DNA from: Bradyrhizobium sp. AUGA SZCCT0283
GTDB lineage: Bacteria; Pseudomonadota; Alphaproteobacteria; Rhizobiales; Xanthobacteraceae
Length of the DNA stretch: 45,924 bases
Assembly: GCF_018130385.1 (NCBI RefSeq)
Contig: NZ_JAFCLU010000044.1
Span: forward strand, 1-45,924
Direction: 5' to 3'
The translations under genes were made by a program, and so were the position numbers. The notes under the pieces were generated by a model. The model searched no databases, was not told the origin of the DNA, and saw only the letters and a program-made list of their open reading frames with translations. Every line of letters begins with the position of its first letter. Position 1 is the stretch's first letter. Of the stretch, positions 1 through 7,429 are shown in pieces.

Positions 1-209
1 TCGGTCATGGTCAGCCAGCGGCGATAGGCCTCCAGCCGCCATTCCAGCATCCAGGCCGGCTCGTTCTTTTTCGCGGAAATGAAGCGGACGGTGTCTTCCG
101 AGAGCCCCTTGGGTGCCTTGTCGGACTCGATATCGGTCACGAACCCGTACTTGTATTGCTCGACGTCGACGCTCCGGACCCGTTCGACGGTCTCCTGCAC
201 GGCTGCCAT
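1..209 (-). CDS. sufB: SufB, Fe-S cluster scaffold subunit (N-terminal 69 residues, runs off the window)
   Basis: The reverse-strand translation begins MAAVQETVERV and continues with a YKYGF block, ESDKAPKGLSED and the stretch FISAKKNEPAWMLEWRLEAY, which is the conserved N-terminus of SufB, scaffold of the SufBCD Fe-S assembly complex in the cytoplasm. The ATG at 209 has a GGAG ribosome site 7 nt upstream and lies 3 nt after the stop of the preceding small gene, so it is co-transcribed with that gene and the ferredoxin. That operon carries a NifA/sigma54-type promoter, which suggests a SUF system devoted to nitrogenase rather than the housekeeping copy; this is inference. The remainder of the gene lies outside the window. 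Confidence 0.9.
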   Translation of the reverse strand, partial: MAAVQETVERVRSVDVEQYKYGFVTDIESDKAPKGLSEDTVRFISAKKNEPAWMLEWRLEAYRRWLTMT

Positions 210-212
210 TCG

Positions 213-422
213 TCACTCCACCCGCGGATCGGCTGCCAGATCGTGCCGGGCATGCCAACGCATTTTCGAATCCAACCCGCCATCCGGACGCGCCCGTGTC
301 ACCGCACGCGCGATCACCTGGCGGACACGCAGTTCTTCCCCCGCGAAAAGCGTCATCAGAAGCCCGCCCAGCCAGGCAACTGGTCCGCCTGCTCCCCTGA
401 TGTTGCCACTGTGATTTTTCAT
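213..422 (-). CDS. Small conserved-looking protein of unknown function in the nif operon (69 aa)
   Basis: The ATG at 422 lies inside the end of the ferredoxin gene (overlap 434/422 region is only 11 nt apart) and the stop is 3 nt before sufB, so the gene is tightly packed in the ferredoxin-sufB operon. A GAGG lies 11 nt upstream. The protein starts MKNHSGNIRGAGG, has a short hydrophobic stretch around residues 15-27 (VAWLGGLLMTLFAG), then a basic, Arg-rich tail without cysteines. A longer reading upstream in the same frame overlaps the ferredoxin and looks like its shadow. I do not recognise the family. Position and the operon's promoter imply a role in nitrogen fixation, but nothing in the sequence states which. 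Confidence 0.6.
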   Translation of the reverse strand: MKNHSGNIRGAGGPVAWLGGLLMTLFAGEELRVRQVIARAVTRARPDGGLDSKMRWHARHDLAADPRVE

Positions 423-433
423 CGCAGCGATCC

Positions 434-628
434 TCACGCGGGCACGCAGGTGTTTTCGACCGGGCACACCACGGCACATTGCGGCGTATCGAAATGCCCG
501 ACGCATTCGGTGCATTTCTTTGGATCGATGATGTACATGTCGTTCTTGAGACGAATGGCGGCGTTGGGACACTCGAATTCACACGCGCCACATACCGTGC
601 ATTGTGAGGCAATGATCTTGTAGGCCAT
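434..628 (-). CDS. fdxN: 2x[4Fe-4S] ferredoxin of the nif cluster (FdxN type, 64 aa)
   Basis: A low-potential electron carrier of the bacterial-type ferredoxin family, probably donating electrons to nitrogenase or supporting FeMo-cofactor synthesis. Cysteines C10, C13, C16, C20 form a classic CxxCxxCxxxC set; C39, C42, C51 and C55 form the second, with the longer CxxC-x8-CxxxC spacing typical of nif-linked ferredoxins; C61 is extra. The start is taken at MAYKIIASQC because a GGAG lies 7 nt upstream; an in-frame ATG further upstream adds residues that do not resemble the family. It is the first gene of a three-gene operon (ferredoxin, small unknown, sufB) 154 bp downstream of nifA, with its own NifA-type promoter. 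The symbol is by family resemblance. Confidence 0.87.
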   Translation of the reverse strand: MAYKIIASQCTVCGACEFECPNAAIRLKNDMYIIDPKKCTECVGHFDTPQCAVVCPVENTCVPA

Positions 629-668
629 CTCGTGACTCCCGCGCGTCGATGCCGGACGCCATCTCCCT

Positions 669-684
669 TTCAAGCGCCGTGCCA
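669..684 (-). promoter_or_regulatory. Sigma54 (-24/-12) promoter of the ferredoxin-sufB operon
   Basis: On the minus strand the sequence reads TGGCACGGCGCTTGAA. It matches TGGCAC-N5-TTGCA with a perfect -24 half and one mismatch (A for C) in the -12 half; spacing is exact. Transcription would start near 659, about 30 nt before the ferredoxin ATG at 628. Two NifA sites lie about 88 and 107 bp upstream of that start, the usual enhancer distance. The mismatch in the -12 GC is the weak point. Confidence 0.65.
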
Positions 685-739
685 GAAGTCAGCCCGTTGA
701 TTTGCAATCATTATTTGCAGTTGTCTCGGATCGATGTCC

Positions 740-755
740 TGTCGCGCCCACGACA
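740..755. promoter_or_regulatory. NifA upstream activator sequence (proximal)
   Basis: TGTCGCGCCCACGACA is an exact TGT-N10-ACA, the NifA enhancer consensus. It is centred about 88 bp upstream of the predicted ferredoxin-operon start and lies in the nifA-ferredoxin intergenic region. Confidence 0.75.
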
Positions 756-758
756 GGC

Positions 759-774
759 TGTCGCAACTGCGACA
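759..774. promoter_or_regulatory. NifA upstream activator sequence (distal)
   Basis: TGTCGCAACTGCGACA is a second exact TGT-N10-ACA, itself a near-perfect palindrome (CTGTCGCA/TGCGACAG). Its centre is 19 bp from the first site, about 107 bp upstream of the predicted start. Confidence 0.75.
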
Positions 775-782
775 GTCGCGTT

Positions 783-2528
783 TTAGAGGTGCTTGACCTC
801 GATGCCATGCTTCTTCAACGCATAGCCGATCTGGCGCGGCGTCAAGCCCAGGATGCGGGCGGCCTTGGCCTGAACCCAGCCGGATTTCTCCATCGCCGCG
901 ATGAAGCGATCACGATCGCTCATCTGCCCCCAGTTCGCTTCAGCCGAGCCAGCAGGCTTTGGATCGGGGGCGGTGGCTGGTTGACCTGGCGACGTGCTGG
1001 TATTCGTCGCTCCGCCTGCGGGCACGGCCGGTAACACCGGCAGCGGGATCGCCGGCCGCAACCGCGGCGGCGCGACTTCCGAACTGCCTTTCCAGAGCAT
1101 CGCAGACAGGCATTCGTTCCGGCGACAGGCAAAATCCTCCATCATGATCGCCGGGCCATGCGCCAATGTCGCAGTCCGCTGAACGCAATTCTCGAGCTCG
1201 CGCACGTTGCCCGGGAAGCCACAGCCCATCAGAACTTCCACCGCAGTCGAGTCGAAGGTCAGGGTCCGGCCGTTCTCGCCGTTGAAACGCCTGAGGAATT
1301 CGCCGGCAAGCTGCGGGATATCGCTACGCCGCTCACGCAGCGGCGGCATCAGAATCGGCACGACACTGATACGATAATAGAGGTCGGCGCGAAATTCCTT
1401 GCGAGCCACCGCTTCCTCGAGGTTCCTGTTGGTCGCCGTGACGACACGCACGTCGACCTTGATGGTATGGTTGCCGCCGACACGCTCGAATTCCTGCTCC
1501 TGAAGCACGCGCAGAAGTTTGGCCTGGAAAGCGGGAGAAATCTCACCGATCTCATCGAGGAACAGCGTACCCTTGTCGGCAAGTTCGAAGCGTCCCTTGC
1601 GCGCATTGAGCGCACCGGTAAATGCTCCCTTTTCGTGGCCGAACAGCTCGGACTCGAGGACCGATTCCGGCAATGCAGCACAGTTGATCTTGATGAAAGG
1701 GCCTTTGGCGCGTGGCGACAACTCGTGAATCGCCTTGGCAATCAGCTCCTTGCCAGTGCCGGATTCGCCGCGCACCAACACGGTGGAATTGGATTTGGCG
1801 ACGATCGTAATCTGCTCGAGCAGCGAACGGAGAGCCGGACTGTCTCCGACGATACCCTTGATGTGGACTTTCTTGCGCTCCCGCGCCGGCTTGAGCTCCG
1901 ACAGCTCCTTTTGCAGACGGTAACTCTCGGCCATCAAGCGGTCGCGGTCGCGCGAGACGACGCGGTGGAGTTGCACCGTCTGGCCAATCAGATTGGCAAT
2001 CATCGTGAGGAAGCGAACATCGGTATCGAGCCGAAACACCGATCGACCATCCCAGACGCGATCGATGGTCAACGTCCCGACTACCTTCGCGCCAATCCGG
2101 ATCGGCACTCCGATGAATGATACCCTGACGTCTCCTTCTGCTCCAAGCGCAGTCGCATCCGTCATGAACAGTGGATGGGTGGCGACGTCTTCTGCGACCA
2201 ATGGAACGGCAGTCGCGATGATTTGCCTGATCGCCGTTTCCGGCAGCCGAGCGCGGTAGCGCTCGTCGGTCCCCTCATTCCAGCCAACGCCGACCGTGAC
2301 ATCCGGAACATCGTCGTCGGCCAGCAGCGAAATGACGCCGTGGCGCATCTGTAGAAACGACGACAAAACGTTGAGAACGTTCGAAAGCGTGGTCTCAAGC
2401 CGGTTTGGCGCATTGAGAATCTTGGAAATCTCGTAGATCCCGGTGAGCGCAATCTCGCTCAGCGGAATCAGCGGCGGCTTGGTCTGCAGTTCGAAGCTTT
2501 CGGCAACAGAGGCATCGGCGCGGGCCAT
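783..2528 (-). CDS. nifA: NifA, sigma54-dependent activator of nitrogen-fixation genes (581 aa)
   Basis: Master activator of nif promoters. Domains in order: N-terminal GAF domain (about residues 30-190), AAA+ domain (about 225-460) with Walker A GESGTGKE at 254-261 and the sigma54-contacting GAFTGA at 301-306, an interdomain linker, and a Fis-type helix-turn-helix near 553-575. Cysteines C436, C448, C468 and C473 give exactly C-X11-C-X19-C-X4-C, the signature of O2-sensitive NifA in rhizobia and Bradyrhizobium. The start at 2528 is chosen because a GGAG lies 8 nt upstream and the resulting N-terminus and length match the Bradyrhizobium protein; the frame is open 25 codons further (to 2603) but without a ribosome site. 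It follows fixR and has a FixK-type box in between. Confidence 0.95.
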   Translation of the reverse strand: MARADASVAESFELQTKPPLIPLSEIALTGIYEISKILNAPNRLETTLSNVLNVLSSFLQMRHGVISLLADDDVPDVTVGVGWNEGTDERYRARLPETAIRQIIATAVPLVAEDVATHPLFMTDATALGAEGDVRVSFIGVPIRIGAKVVGTLTIDRVWDGRSVFRLDTDVRFLTMIANLIGQTVQLHRVVSRDRDRLMAESYRLQKELSELKPARERKKVHIKGIVGDSPALRSLLEQITIVAKSNSTVLVRGESGTGKELIAKAIHELSPRAKGPFIKINCAALPESVLESELFGHEKGAFTGALNARKGRFELADKGTLFLDEIGEISPAFQAKLLRVLQEQEFERVGGNHTIKVDVRVVTATNRNLEEAVARKEFRADLYYRISVVPILMPPLRERRSDIPQLAGEFLRRFNGENGRTLTFDSTAVEVLMGCGFPGNVRELENCVQRTATLAHGPAIMMEDFACRRNECLSAMLWKGSSEVAPPRLRPAIPLPVLPAVPAGGATNTSTSPGQPATAPDPKPAGSAEANWGQMSDRDRFIAAMEKSGWVQAKAARILGLTPRQIGYALKKHGIEVKHL

Positions 2529-2743
2529 GGTGATTTCTCCATCGTCCTGGACTTTCCTCGCCGACTTTTCTGAAGGATTGTTGATATCCTGTCCCATCTT
2601 CATTCAATTGTCGTGCTCAAGTTCACCGCAGTCCTGCGAAACTTAATAGCGCGAGTTGCACATCTTTTTCCGCCGTCGTCCCGTGGCCCAACCCAGCAAA
2701 TACCGGCAATTGGGCCGGTGCGGACGTCTTTACAGCGCCCGCA

Positions 2744-2757
2744 TTGATCTGGATCAA
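2744..2757. promoter_or_regulatory. Perfect FNR/FixK box between fixR and nifA
   Basis: TTGATCTGGATCAA is an exact TTGAT-N4-ATCAA. It lies in the 300-bp stretch between fixR and nifA, 216 bp upstream of the nifA start. It implies a low-oxygen promoter for nifA in addition to the fixR promoter. No convincing -10 element could be picked on the minus strand. The rest of this gap shows no other recognisable feature. Confidence 0.65.
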
Positions 2758-2829
2758 ACCGGCTCGATTAAACTGACGGCACCGGTGGTCCAGTCGCTTC
2801 GCCTGCGCCCCTTCTCCAGGCCCGACGGC

Positions 2830-3684
2830 TCAGACGTGTTGTCCGCCATTGATTTTGATTTCCTCACCGGTCACGTAGCTCGCCGCGTCCGAGCACAGAA
2901 AGAAGATCACCTTGGCGACCTCGTCGGGCGAGCCGATCCGTCCCATCGGGATGACGGGCGCGAGCCGCGCCTCGGTCTCGGGTGACAGGATATCGGTCTT
3001 GATCTCGCCCGGCGCTATCGCGTTCACCCGGATGCCGTGGGGCGCGAAGTCGTGGGCCATCTCCCGAGTCAGACAGGCCAGCGCGGCTTTCGATGTGGCG
3101 TAAGCCGTGCCGGCAAACGGATGCACGCGCGAGCCGACGATCGACGTTACATTGACGACTGTGCCGGAGCCGGCCTTCAACTCGTCGAACAGGCCGCGGG
3201 CCAGCAGGATCGGTGCCAGAAAATTGACGTGGAAGACACTCATCCATGTATCGACGGGCGTCGTCAACGACGTGAGACGGCCACCCTCGACATTCTTCGG
3301 AGAGAAACCCGCATTGTTGACCAACGCATGCAGCGGCATTCCCCCAAGGCGCGCCTTGATCTCGGCAAGCGCCTGCGGCATGGCACGGTGATCGCCGAGA
3401 TCGACCTCGACGTGGTCATCCGATCCCGCATCCCATGGGCACCGCTCGCCATCGAACGGCTGACGCGAGCAGGTGATGATCCGCCAACCTGCTTCCGAAA
3501 ACAGCTTGACCGTTGCGTGCCCGATACCGCGCGAAGCGCCGGTCAACACCATGGCTTTCTGCTCGGTCGATCGCTGCGGAACCCGCGAAGGCAACCCGGG
3601 AAACGGACAGCGCACGGTATTCTCCAGCGCCGATCCCAACTTGGATCGCCCCTCGGGTCCGGCGCTGAGTGTATCAAGGGTCAT
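2830..3684 (-). CDS. fixR: FixR, short-chain dehydrogenase/reductase upstream of nifA (284 aa)
   Basis: A classical SDR-fold oxidoreductase. Residues 49-55 read GASRGIG (NAD(P) binding), NNAG is at 123-126, and the catalytic Ser181, Tyr195, Lys199 (YxxxK) are all present. The N-terminus (MTLDTLSAGPEGRSKLG) and the internal RQPFDGERCPW block agree with what I recall of Bradyrhizobium FixR. Its substrate is not established in the family. In Bradyrhizobium fixR-nifA form an operon driven by a sigma54 promoter and by a redox-responsive overlapping promoter; here a -24/-12 element and a NifA site lie upstream, consistent with positive autoregulation. The stop is about 300 bp before nifA. Confidence 0.92.
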   Translation of the reverse strand: MTLDTLSAGPEGRSKLGSALENTVRCPFPGLPSRVPQRSTEQKAMVLTGASRGIGHATVKLFSEAGWRIITCSRQPFDGERCPWDAGSDDHVEVDLGDHRAMPQALAEIKARLGGMPLHALVNNAGFSPKNVEGGRLTSLTTPVDTWMSVFHVNFLAPILLARGLFDELKAGSGTVVNVTSIVGSRVHPFAGTAYATSKAALACLTREMAHDFAPHGIRVNAIAPGEIKTDILSPETEARLAPVIPMGRIGSPDEVAKVIFFLCSDAASYVTGEEIKINGGQHV

Positions 3685-3742
3685 GGCAAATCCGCGGCGT
3701 TCGCAACGCGTAGCGTCGGAGACTTACCGACATTGGAGGATT

Positions 3743-3758
3743 TGCACGATCCGGGCCA
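3743..3758 (-). promoter_or_regulatory. Sigma54 (-24/-12) promoter of fixR-nifA
   Basis: On the minus strand TGGCCCGGATCGTGCA fits TGGCAC-N5-TTGCA: GG and GC are separated by exactly 10 nt, with two mismatches (C for A, G for T) outside the key dinucleotides. The transcript would start near 3731, 47 nt before the fixR ATG. Confidence 0.75.
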
Positions 3759-3842
3759 AGCCAGTGAGATCGTGTCTTCGAGGCTGAAATCTCCCGATCG
3801 GATGGAGTACGAGCCAATTTTGAAGCGGCGAATGCAAGGGAG

Positions 3843-3858
3843 TGTCGACACCCCGACA
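3843..3858. promoter_or_regulatory. NifA upstream activator sequence of fixR-nifA
   Basis: TGTCGACACCCCGACA is an exact TGT-N10-ACA centred about 120 bp upstream of the predicted fixR transcription start. It suggests that NifA binds its own operon's promoter. Confidence 0.6.
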
Positions 3859-3942
3859 TTCGCGTCATGTTCGGTACAATGGCGAGGTCGGCACCAGGGA
3901 ATGATCGCTGCAGTGGACGGCGATACCGCTTGCAAGCGACGG

Positions 3943-4161
3943 CTATTCGTCCGCAGCGGCGGGTGTGGTGTCGTCAACTGGAACGACTTTCGCTCCGATG
4001 AGCACCTCGTCCATTATCTCCCGGATGGTGGGGGCGCAGCGACCGCACCGCGCTCTGCAACCGAGGCGGCCATAAACATAGGTCGTGGTGCGGCGCGTCG
4101 CCGTGCAGGCGACGGCTCGCACCTCATAGTCGCTCAATACGTTGCAGGAGCAGACAATCAT
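3943..4161 (-). CDS. BFD-type [2Fe-2S]-binding protein (72 aa)
   Basis: A small (2Fe-2S) protein of the bacterioferritin-associated-ferredoxin-like family. It starts MIVCSCNVLSD, with C4-x-C6 at the N-terminus and C39-x2-C42 in a GCRARCGRC block, the CxC...CxxC arrangement of BFD domains; C19 and C35 are extra. The acidic, Ala/Pro-rich tail (about residues 60-72) is probably disordered. Stand-alone BFD proteins are common in nif neighbourhoods, where they may serve iron release or act as electron shuttles; the role here is inferred only from the family and from fixR-nifA downstream. A FixK-like box lies about 160 bp upstream of its ATG. Confidence 0.8.
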   Translation of the reverse strand: MIVCSCNVLSDYEVRAVACTATRRTTTYVYGRLGCRARCGRCAPTIREIMDEVLIGAKVVPVDDTTPAAADE

Positions 4162-4319
4162 CGGAATCCCGATCGGCCGGTCTCAGGTCGCAGACCTCCG
4201 GCCCTGCACTGAAGCCCCACTTGACAGAAAGCCCAGCCAACCGAGACCAAACGGGCACATGGTATGCAGGAGAAGGTCTCGATAACTTCTCTACGCTGGA
4301 TGCAGTTACGAATGGCGTG

Positions 4320-4333
4320 TTGATTTAGGTCAA
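4320..4333. promoter_or_regulatory. FixK/FNR-like box in the divergent BFD-FmdB intergenic region
   Basis: TTGATTTAGGTCAA fits TTGA-N6-TCAA with one change from TTGAT-N4-ATCAA. It lies between the BFD gene (minus) and the FmdB-type gene (plus), so either could be its target. The 370-bp gap holds this box and one sigma54-like element; I see no small gene in it. Confidence 0.45.
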
Positions 4334-4398
4334 GTGCTCCAGGGGAGAGTGCTCTGGCGTCGCCTGTGCGATGGCGCTCCGGCAGAGACGCCTCGGCT

Positions 4399-4414
4399 TG
4401 GTCCGGTTCCTGCA
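4399..4414 (+). promoter_or_regulatory. Candidate sigma54 promoter of the FmdB-type gene
   Basis: TGGTCCGGTTCCTGCA has GG and GC exactly 10 nt apart and ends TGCA as in the -12 consensus. The start would be near 4425, about 107 nt before the gene. No TGT-N10-ACA site was found upstream, so it is weaker than the other two nif promoters. Confidence 0.35.
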
Positions 4415-4531
4415 CAGCCGTTCGGGTGAAGGTTTTCCGGTCGAACGGGCGACCTTCGAGTGAGTTGGTCATCACCGGGTCGAAGGACCCGCAAAAGGGC
4501 GATTCCCGAATCGCCGAACGGAGGCGCGGCC

Positions 4532-4759
4532 ATGCCGCTTTACAGTTACCATTGCGCCGACTGCGACACGGAATTTGAGTTGCTGGTCAACTCTTCCGAT
4601 ACGGCTGACTGTCCAACCTGCGGCGGAATAAATCTGGAGCGCCTGATCTCTCGAACCGCGCCGGAAGGCAAAAGCCGCAGCCTCGCCAAATCAGCGCGGG
4701 CGCAAGCGGCACGCGCAGGGCATCTGAGCAATTTTAGCCGCGCCGAACGCCGACGCTGA
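4532..4759 (+). CDS. FmdB-family zinc-ribbon protein (75 aa)
   Basis: The protein begins MPLYSYHCADCDTEFELL, the diagnostic start of the FmdB-type putative regulatory proteins, with C8, C11, C27 and C30 forming a four-cysteine zinc ribbon. The tail is basic (Arg/Lys/Ala-rich) and probably flexible. The family is named after a formamidase-linked protein, but its biochemical function is unknown. The ATG at 4532 has GGAGG about 8 nt upstream; an in-frame ATG at 4460 adds residues unlike the family. It is transcribed away from the nif genes and converges with the end of the hydrogenase locus. A sigma54-like element and a FixK-like box precede it. Confidence 0.85.
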   Translation: MPLYSYHCADCDTEFELLVNSSDTADCPTCGGINLERLISRTAPEGKSRSLAKSARAQAARAGHLSNFSRAERRR

Positions 4760-4780
4760 TGGCTCCAAGCCTTGGCACGA

Positions 4781-4978
4781 TCAATCCCACTTAATCTCGA
4801 CCTCGGGCATCCCACCCGGCCCGGGCTCATCAAAGCTACTTCGGGATCGCCGCACCAGAAATGCCTTCTTCATCTCATCGACGCGCTGCCATACCTCAGC
4901 AGCAACAGACTGATGCTGTACTTCCTGCTCGATCAGTTCCCCCGACCTTCGATCGTAGACTCGGCGGGGTCGTCGCAT
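4781..4978 (-). CDS. Small unknown protein at the distal end of the hydrogenase operon (65 aa)
   Basis: The frame directly after hypF encodes a plausible small protein, MRRPRRVYDRRSGELIEQ..., charged, with a helical middle (about residues 25-45, AAEVWQRVDEMKKAFLVRR) and an acidic end finishing EVEIKWD. There are no cysteines beyond the upstream extension and no membrane segment. The start at 4978 is the most likely ATG, although no clear ribosome site precedes it; the frame stays open to 5047. It is transcribed in the same direction as hypF, 87 nt after the hypF stop, so it may be the last gene of the hup/hyp unit. I do not recognise the family. Confidence 0.5.
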   Translation of the reverse strand: MRRPRRVYDRRSGELIEQEVQHQSVAAEVWQRVDEMKKAFLVRRSRSSFDEPGPGGMPEVEIKWD

Positions 4979-5065
4979 ACAGAGGCTGAAGTAATGACAG
5001 CAGGAATGTCTCGGTTCGAGCAAGACTCCCCGCGCCGGCTGGCGCAACCGGAACCGAACCTGTCT

Positions 5066-7429
5066 TCAAGCGCGACAAAGCGAACGTGCAGCAGCGATTG
5101 CCCCCTGCCCCAGCGAGATACCGCCATCGTTGGCGGGCAACAGCCGAGAGCTCAGCACTCTGAGGCCGCGAGCCCCAAGATCGAGCGTTACGGCTTCGAG
5201 CAACAGACGATTCTGAAAGACACCTCCACCAAGGACAATGGTATCTATACCATGATGGCCAGCGAGACGCGCGGCCATGGATGAAAGGGTCAGCGTGAGG
5301 CCCGCATGGAACCTGGCGGCGATGCGCGCCGCATCGAGGCCCCGCGCCAGATCGGCGAGCAGGCTGCGCCACATCGCTGTCCATGAGATGAGCTCGATCC
5401 GCCCATGCATGATCTCACCCATGTAGTCGTCACCCGGCTCGCCAGGAGCCGTCGCCGCCAGCGTCTCGAGGCCAATCGCTGCCTGACCTTCATAGGAGCA
5501 GGTCTCCGGCGAAACGCCGAGTACGGCCGCGACCGCGTCGAACAGCCGCCCAGCCGAGGAGGCCGGCGGCGCGTTGAAGCCATTTTCCATCATGGCTCGC
5601 AGCGTTGCCACGGGCTTTGCCGAGAGCCGCCGCACGACAGCGAGATCGGGGTATCGGCTGCAAACATCGTCCCAGCCGATGAACTGCGCGAGGTGCGCGA
5701 AGGCATTGCGCCAGGGCTCGCGCATGGCGCGCGCGCCGCCGAGCAGCGGCACCGGCATGAAACTCCCAAGACGTTCGGCCGAGACATAGTCGGCGAGCAA
5801 AATCTCACCGCCCCATAGCGTCCCGTCCTCGCCAAGCCCAAGTCCATCGAGAACCATCGCCAGCACGGGTGGCGCGTCGAGTGCAACGCGGTGCTCGGCG
5901 AGGCAGCTCGCGACGTGGGCATGATGGTGCGGGATGCGGACAAGCAAACAGCCATCCTGGCGGGCACATGCCTCGCCCCATTGCGTCGAGAGATAATCCG
6001 GATGAGCATCCACGGCGACGAGCACAGGCGAAAAGCAGTGCAGTTCCCGGTAGTGCGACAGCACCCTTCGATAGTCGGCATAGGTGGCCGCGTCCCCGAG
6101 GTCGCCGATGTGCTGCGAGACGATCGCGCGCCCCTCGCGAACAAGGCAGACGGTCGATTTGAGTTCCGCCCCCATCGCCATCACCGGCGCGGCATCGGCA
6201 AACCCCTCGCCGAGCTGAATCGATTCGGGTGCATAGCCGCGGGCACGGCGCAACAATCGAGGTGCGCCGGACATCGACCGTACTACGGAATCGTCAAGGC
6301 GACTGACGATATCGCGGTCATGCAGCAGCCAGAGATCGGCGATGCAAGCGAGGCTCGCAAGCGCCTCGTCGTTGGCGATCACCTGGGGCTCGTCGCTGCG
6401 GTTGCCGGAGGTGAGCACGATCGGCGCGGAGAGATCGGACATCAGCAGGTGATGCAACGGCGAATAGGCGAGCATGAACCCGAAATTCGACTGGCCGGGC
6501 GCGATCGATGGGGCCAGCCGGCAGGCAGCATCCAATGCATCCAGAATTACGACGGGGGCCGCAGCGCTGGTCAGCGCGGAACGGTCGTGATCCGGGACAT
6601 GGGCATACTTCCCGACCATATCGATGTCGCGCGCCATCAATGCGAAGGGTTTGGCATAACGGTGCTTGCGCACCCTCAGCCTGGCGACAACGTCCTCGTT
6701 GGTGGCATCACAGGCCAGGTGAAACCCGCCGATGCCCTTGATCGCGACGATGTGCCCGGCGCGAATGGCGGCGGCCGCGGCCGCAATTGCGTCGCTCGTC
6801 GACGGCGGTTGAAGTTCGCGGCCTTGCGCGTCCGCAAGCCAGACCCGCGGCCCGCAATCGGGACAGGCATTCGGCTGCGCGTGGAAGCGCCGGTCGCCGG
6901 GATTTCCGTATTCGGCCAGACAGGCCGGGCACATGGCAAAGGCGGCCATCGACGTGGTGGCGCGATCGTAGGGAATCGCGCGGACGATCGAGAGTCGCGG
7001 ACCGCAATGCGTGCAATTGGTGAACGGATAGCGATAGCGCCGGTTGGCGGGATCGAACACCTCCGCGAGACATTCGGGACAAGTCGCCGCATCGGGAACG
7101 ACGCCGGTACGCACCCGGCCTGCGCCACTCCCGACGATGCGAAATTCATCGCTTTCCGGGCCACCCGGCAACGGTTGGCGCACGATATCATCGATGCGCG
7201 CGAGCCGGGGCACCTCCCGACGCAGCGAGAGTGAGAAGCCATCGAGCGCATCAGGCGGACCCCAAGCGCGGATCAACACGCCCTCGCCGTCGTTCAGCAC
7301 CTCGCCACGAAGCCCGAACGACGTTGCGAGTCGCCAGACCGCGGGACGGAATCCGACACCCTGCACCAGACCGCGCACGCGATAGGAGGCACCTGCCACC
7401 ATCGTCGACGCTGGTCGGGCTCTCGTCAT
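5066..7429 (-). CDS. hypF: HypF, carbamoyltransferase for hydrogenase cyanide-ligand synthesis (787 aa)
   Basis: HypF makes carbamoyl-adenylate from carbamoyl phosphate and ATP and carbamoylates the C-terminal cysteine of HypE, the first step to the CN ligands of the [NiFe] centre. The length is normal for the family. In order: acylphosphatase-like domain (about residues 12-100, with RGLVQGVGFRP), two zinc-finger pairs (CPEC/CTHC near 115-145 and CPAC/CPDC near 167-195), a YrdC-like domain (about 210-390) and a Kae1-like C-terminal domain with VLGGGVFQN near 745. The ATG at 7429 directly abuts the hupV stop. No strong ribosome site is visible, so translation is probably coupled; ATG at 7402 is an alternative. 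Confidence 0.96.
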   Translation of the reverse strand: MTRARPASTMVAGASYRVRGLVQGVGFRPAVWRLATSFGLRGEVLNDGEGVLIRAWGPPDALDGFSLSLRREVPRLARIDDIVRQPLPGGPESDEFRIVGSGAGRVRTGVVPDAATCPECLAEVFDPANRRYRYPFTNCTHCGPRLSIVRAIPYDRATTSMAAFAMCPACLAEYGNPGDRRFHAQPNACPDCGPRVWLADAQGRELQPPSTSDAIAAAAAAIRAGHIVAIKGIGGFHLACDATNEDVVARLRVRKHRYAKPFALMARDIDMVGKYAHVPDHDRSALTSAAAPVVILDALDAACRLAPSIAPGQSNFGFMLAYSPLHHLLMSDLSAPIVLTSGNRSDEPQVIANDEALASLACIADLWLLHDRDIVSRLDDSVVRSMSGAPRLLRRARGYAPESIQLGEGFADAAPVMAMGAELKSTVCLVREGRAIVSQHIGDLGDAATYADYRRVLSHYRELHCFSPVLVAVDAHPDYLSTQWGEACARQDGCLLVRIPHHHAHVASCLAEHRVALDAPPVLAMVLDGLGLGEDGTLWGGEILLADYVSAERLGSFMPVPLLGGARAMREPWRNAFAHLAQFIGWDDVCSRYPDLAVVRRLSAKPVATLRAMMENGFNAPPASSAGRLFDAVAAVLGVSPETCSYEGQAAIGLETLAATAPGEPGDDYMGEIMHGRIELISWTAMWRSLLADLARGLDAARIAARFHAGLTLTLSSMAARLAGHHGIDTIVLGGGVFQNRLLLEAVTLDLGARGLRVLSSRLLPANDGGISLGQGAIAAARSLCRA

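Noticed and set aside
2529..2603. NifA starting at ATG 2603
   Set aside because: No ribosome site precedes it, whereas ATG 2528 has GGAG 8 nt upstream and gives the length and N-terminus expected for Bradyrhizobium NifA.
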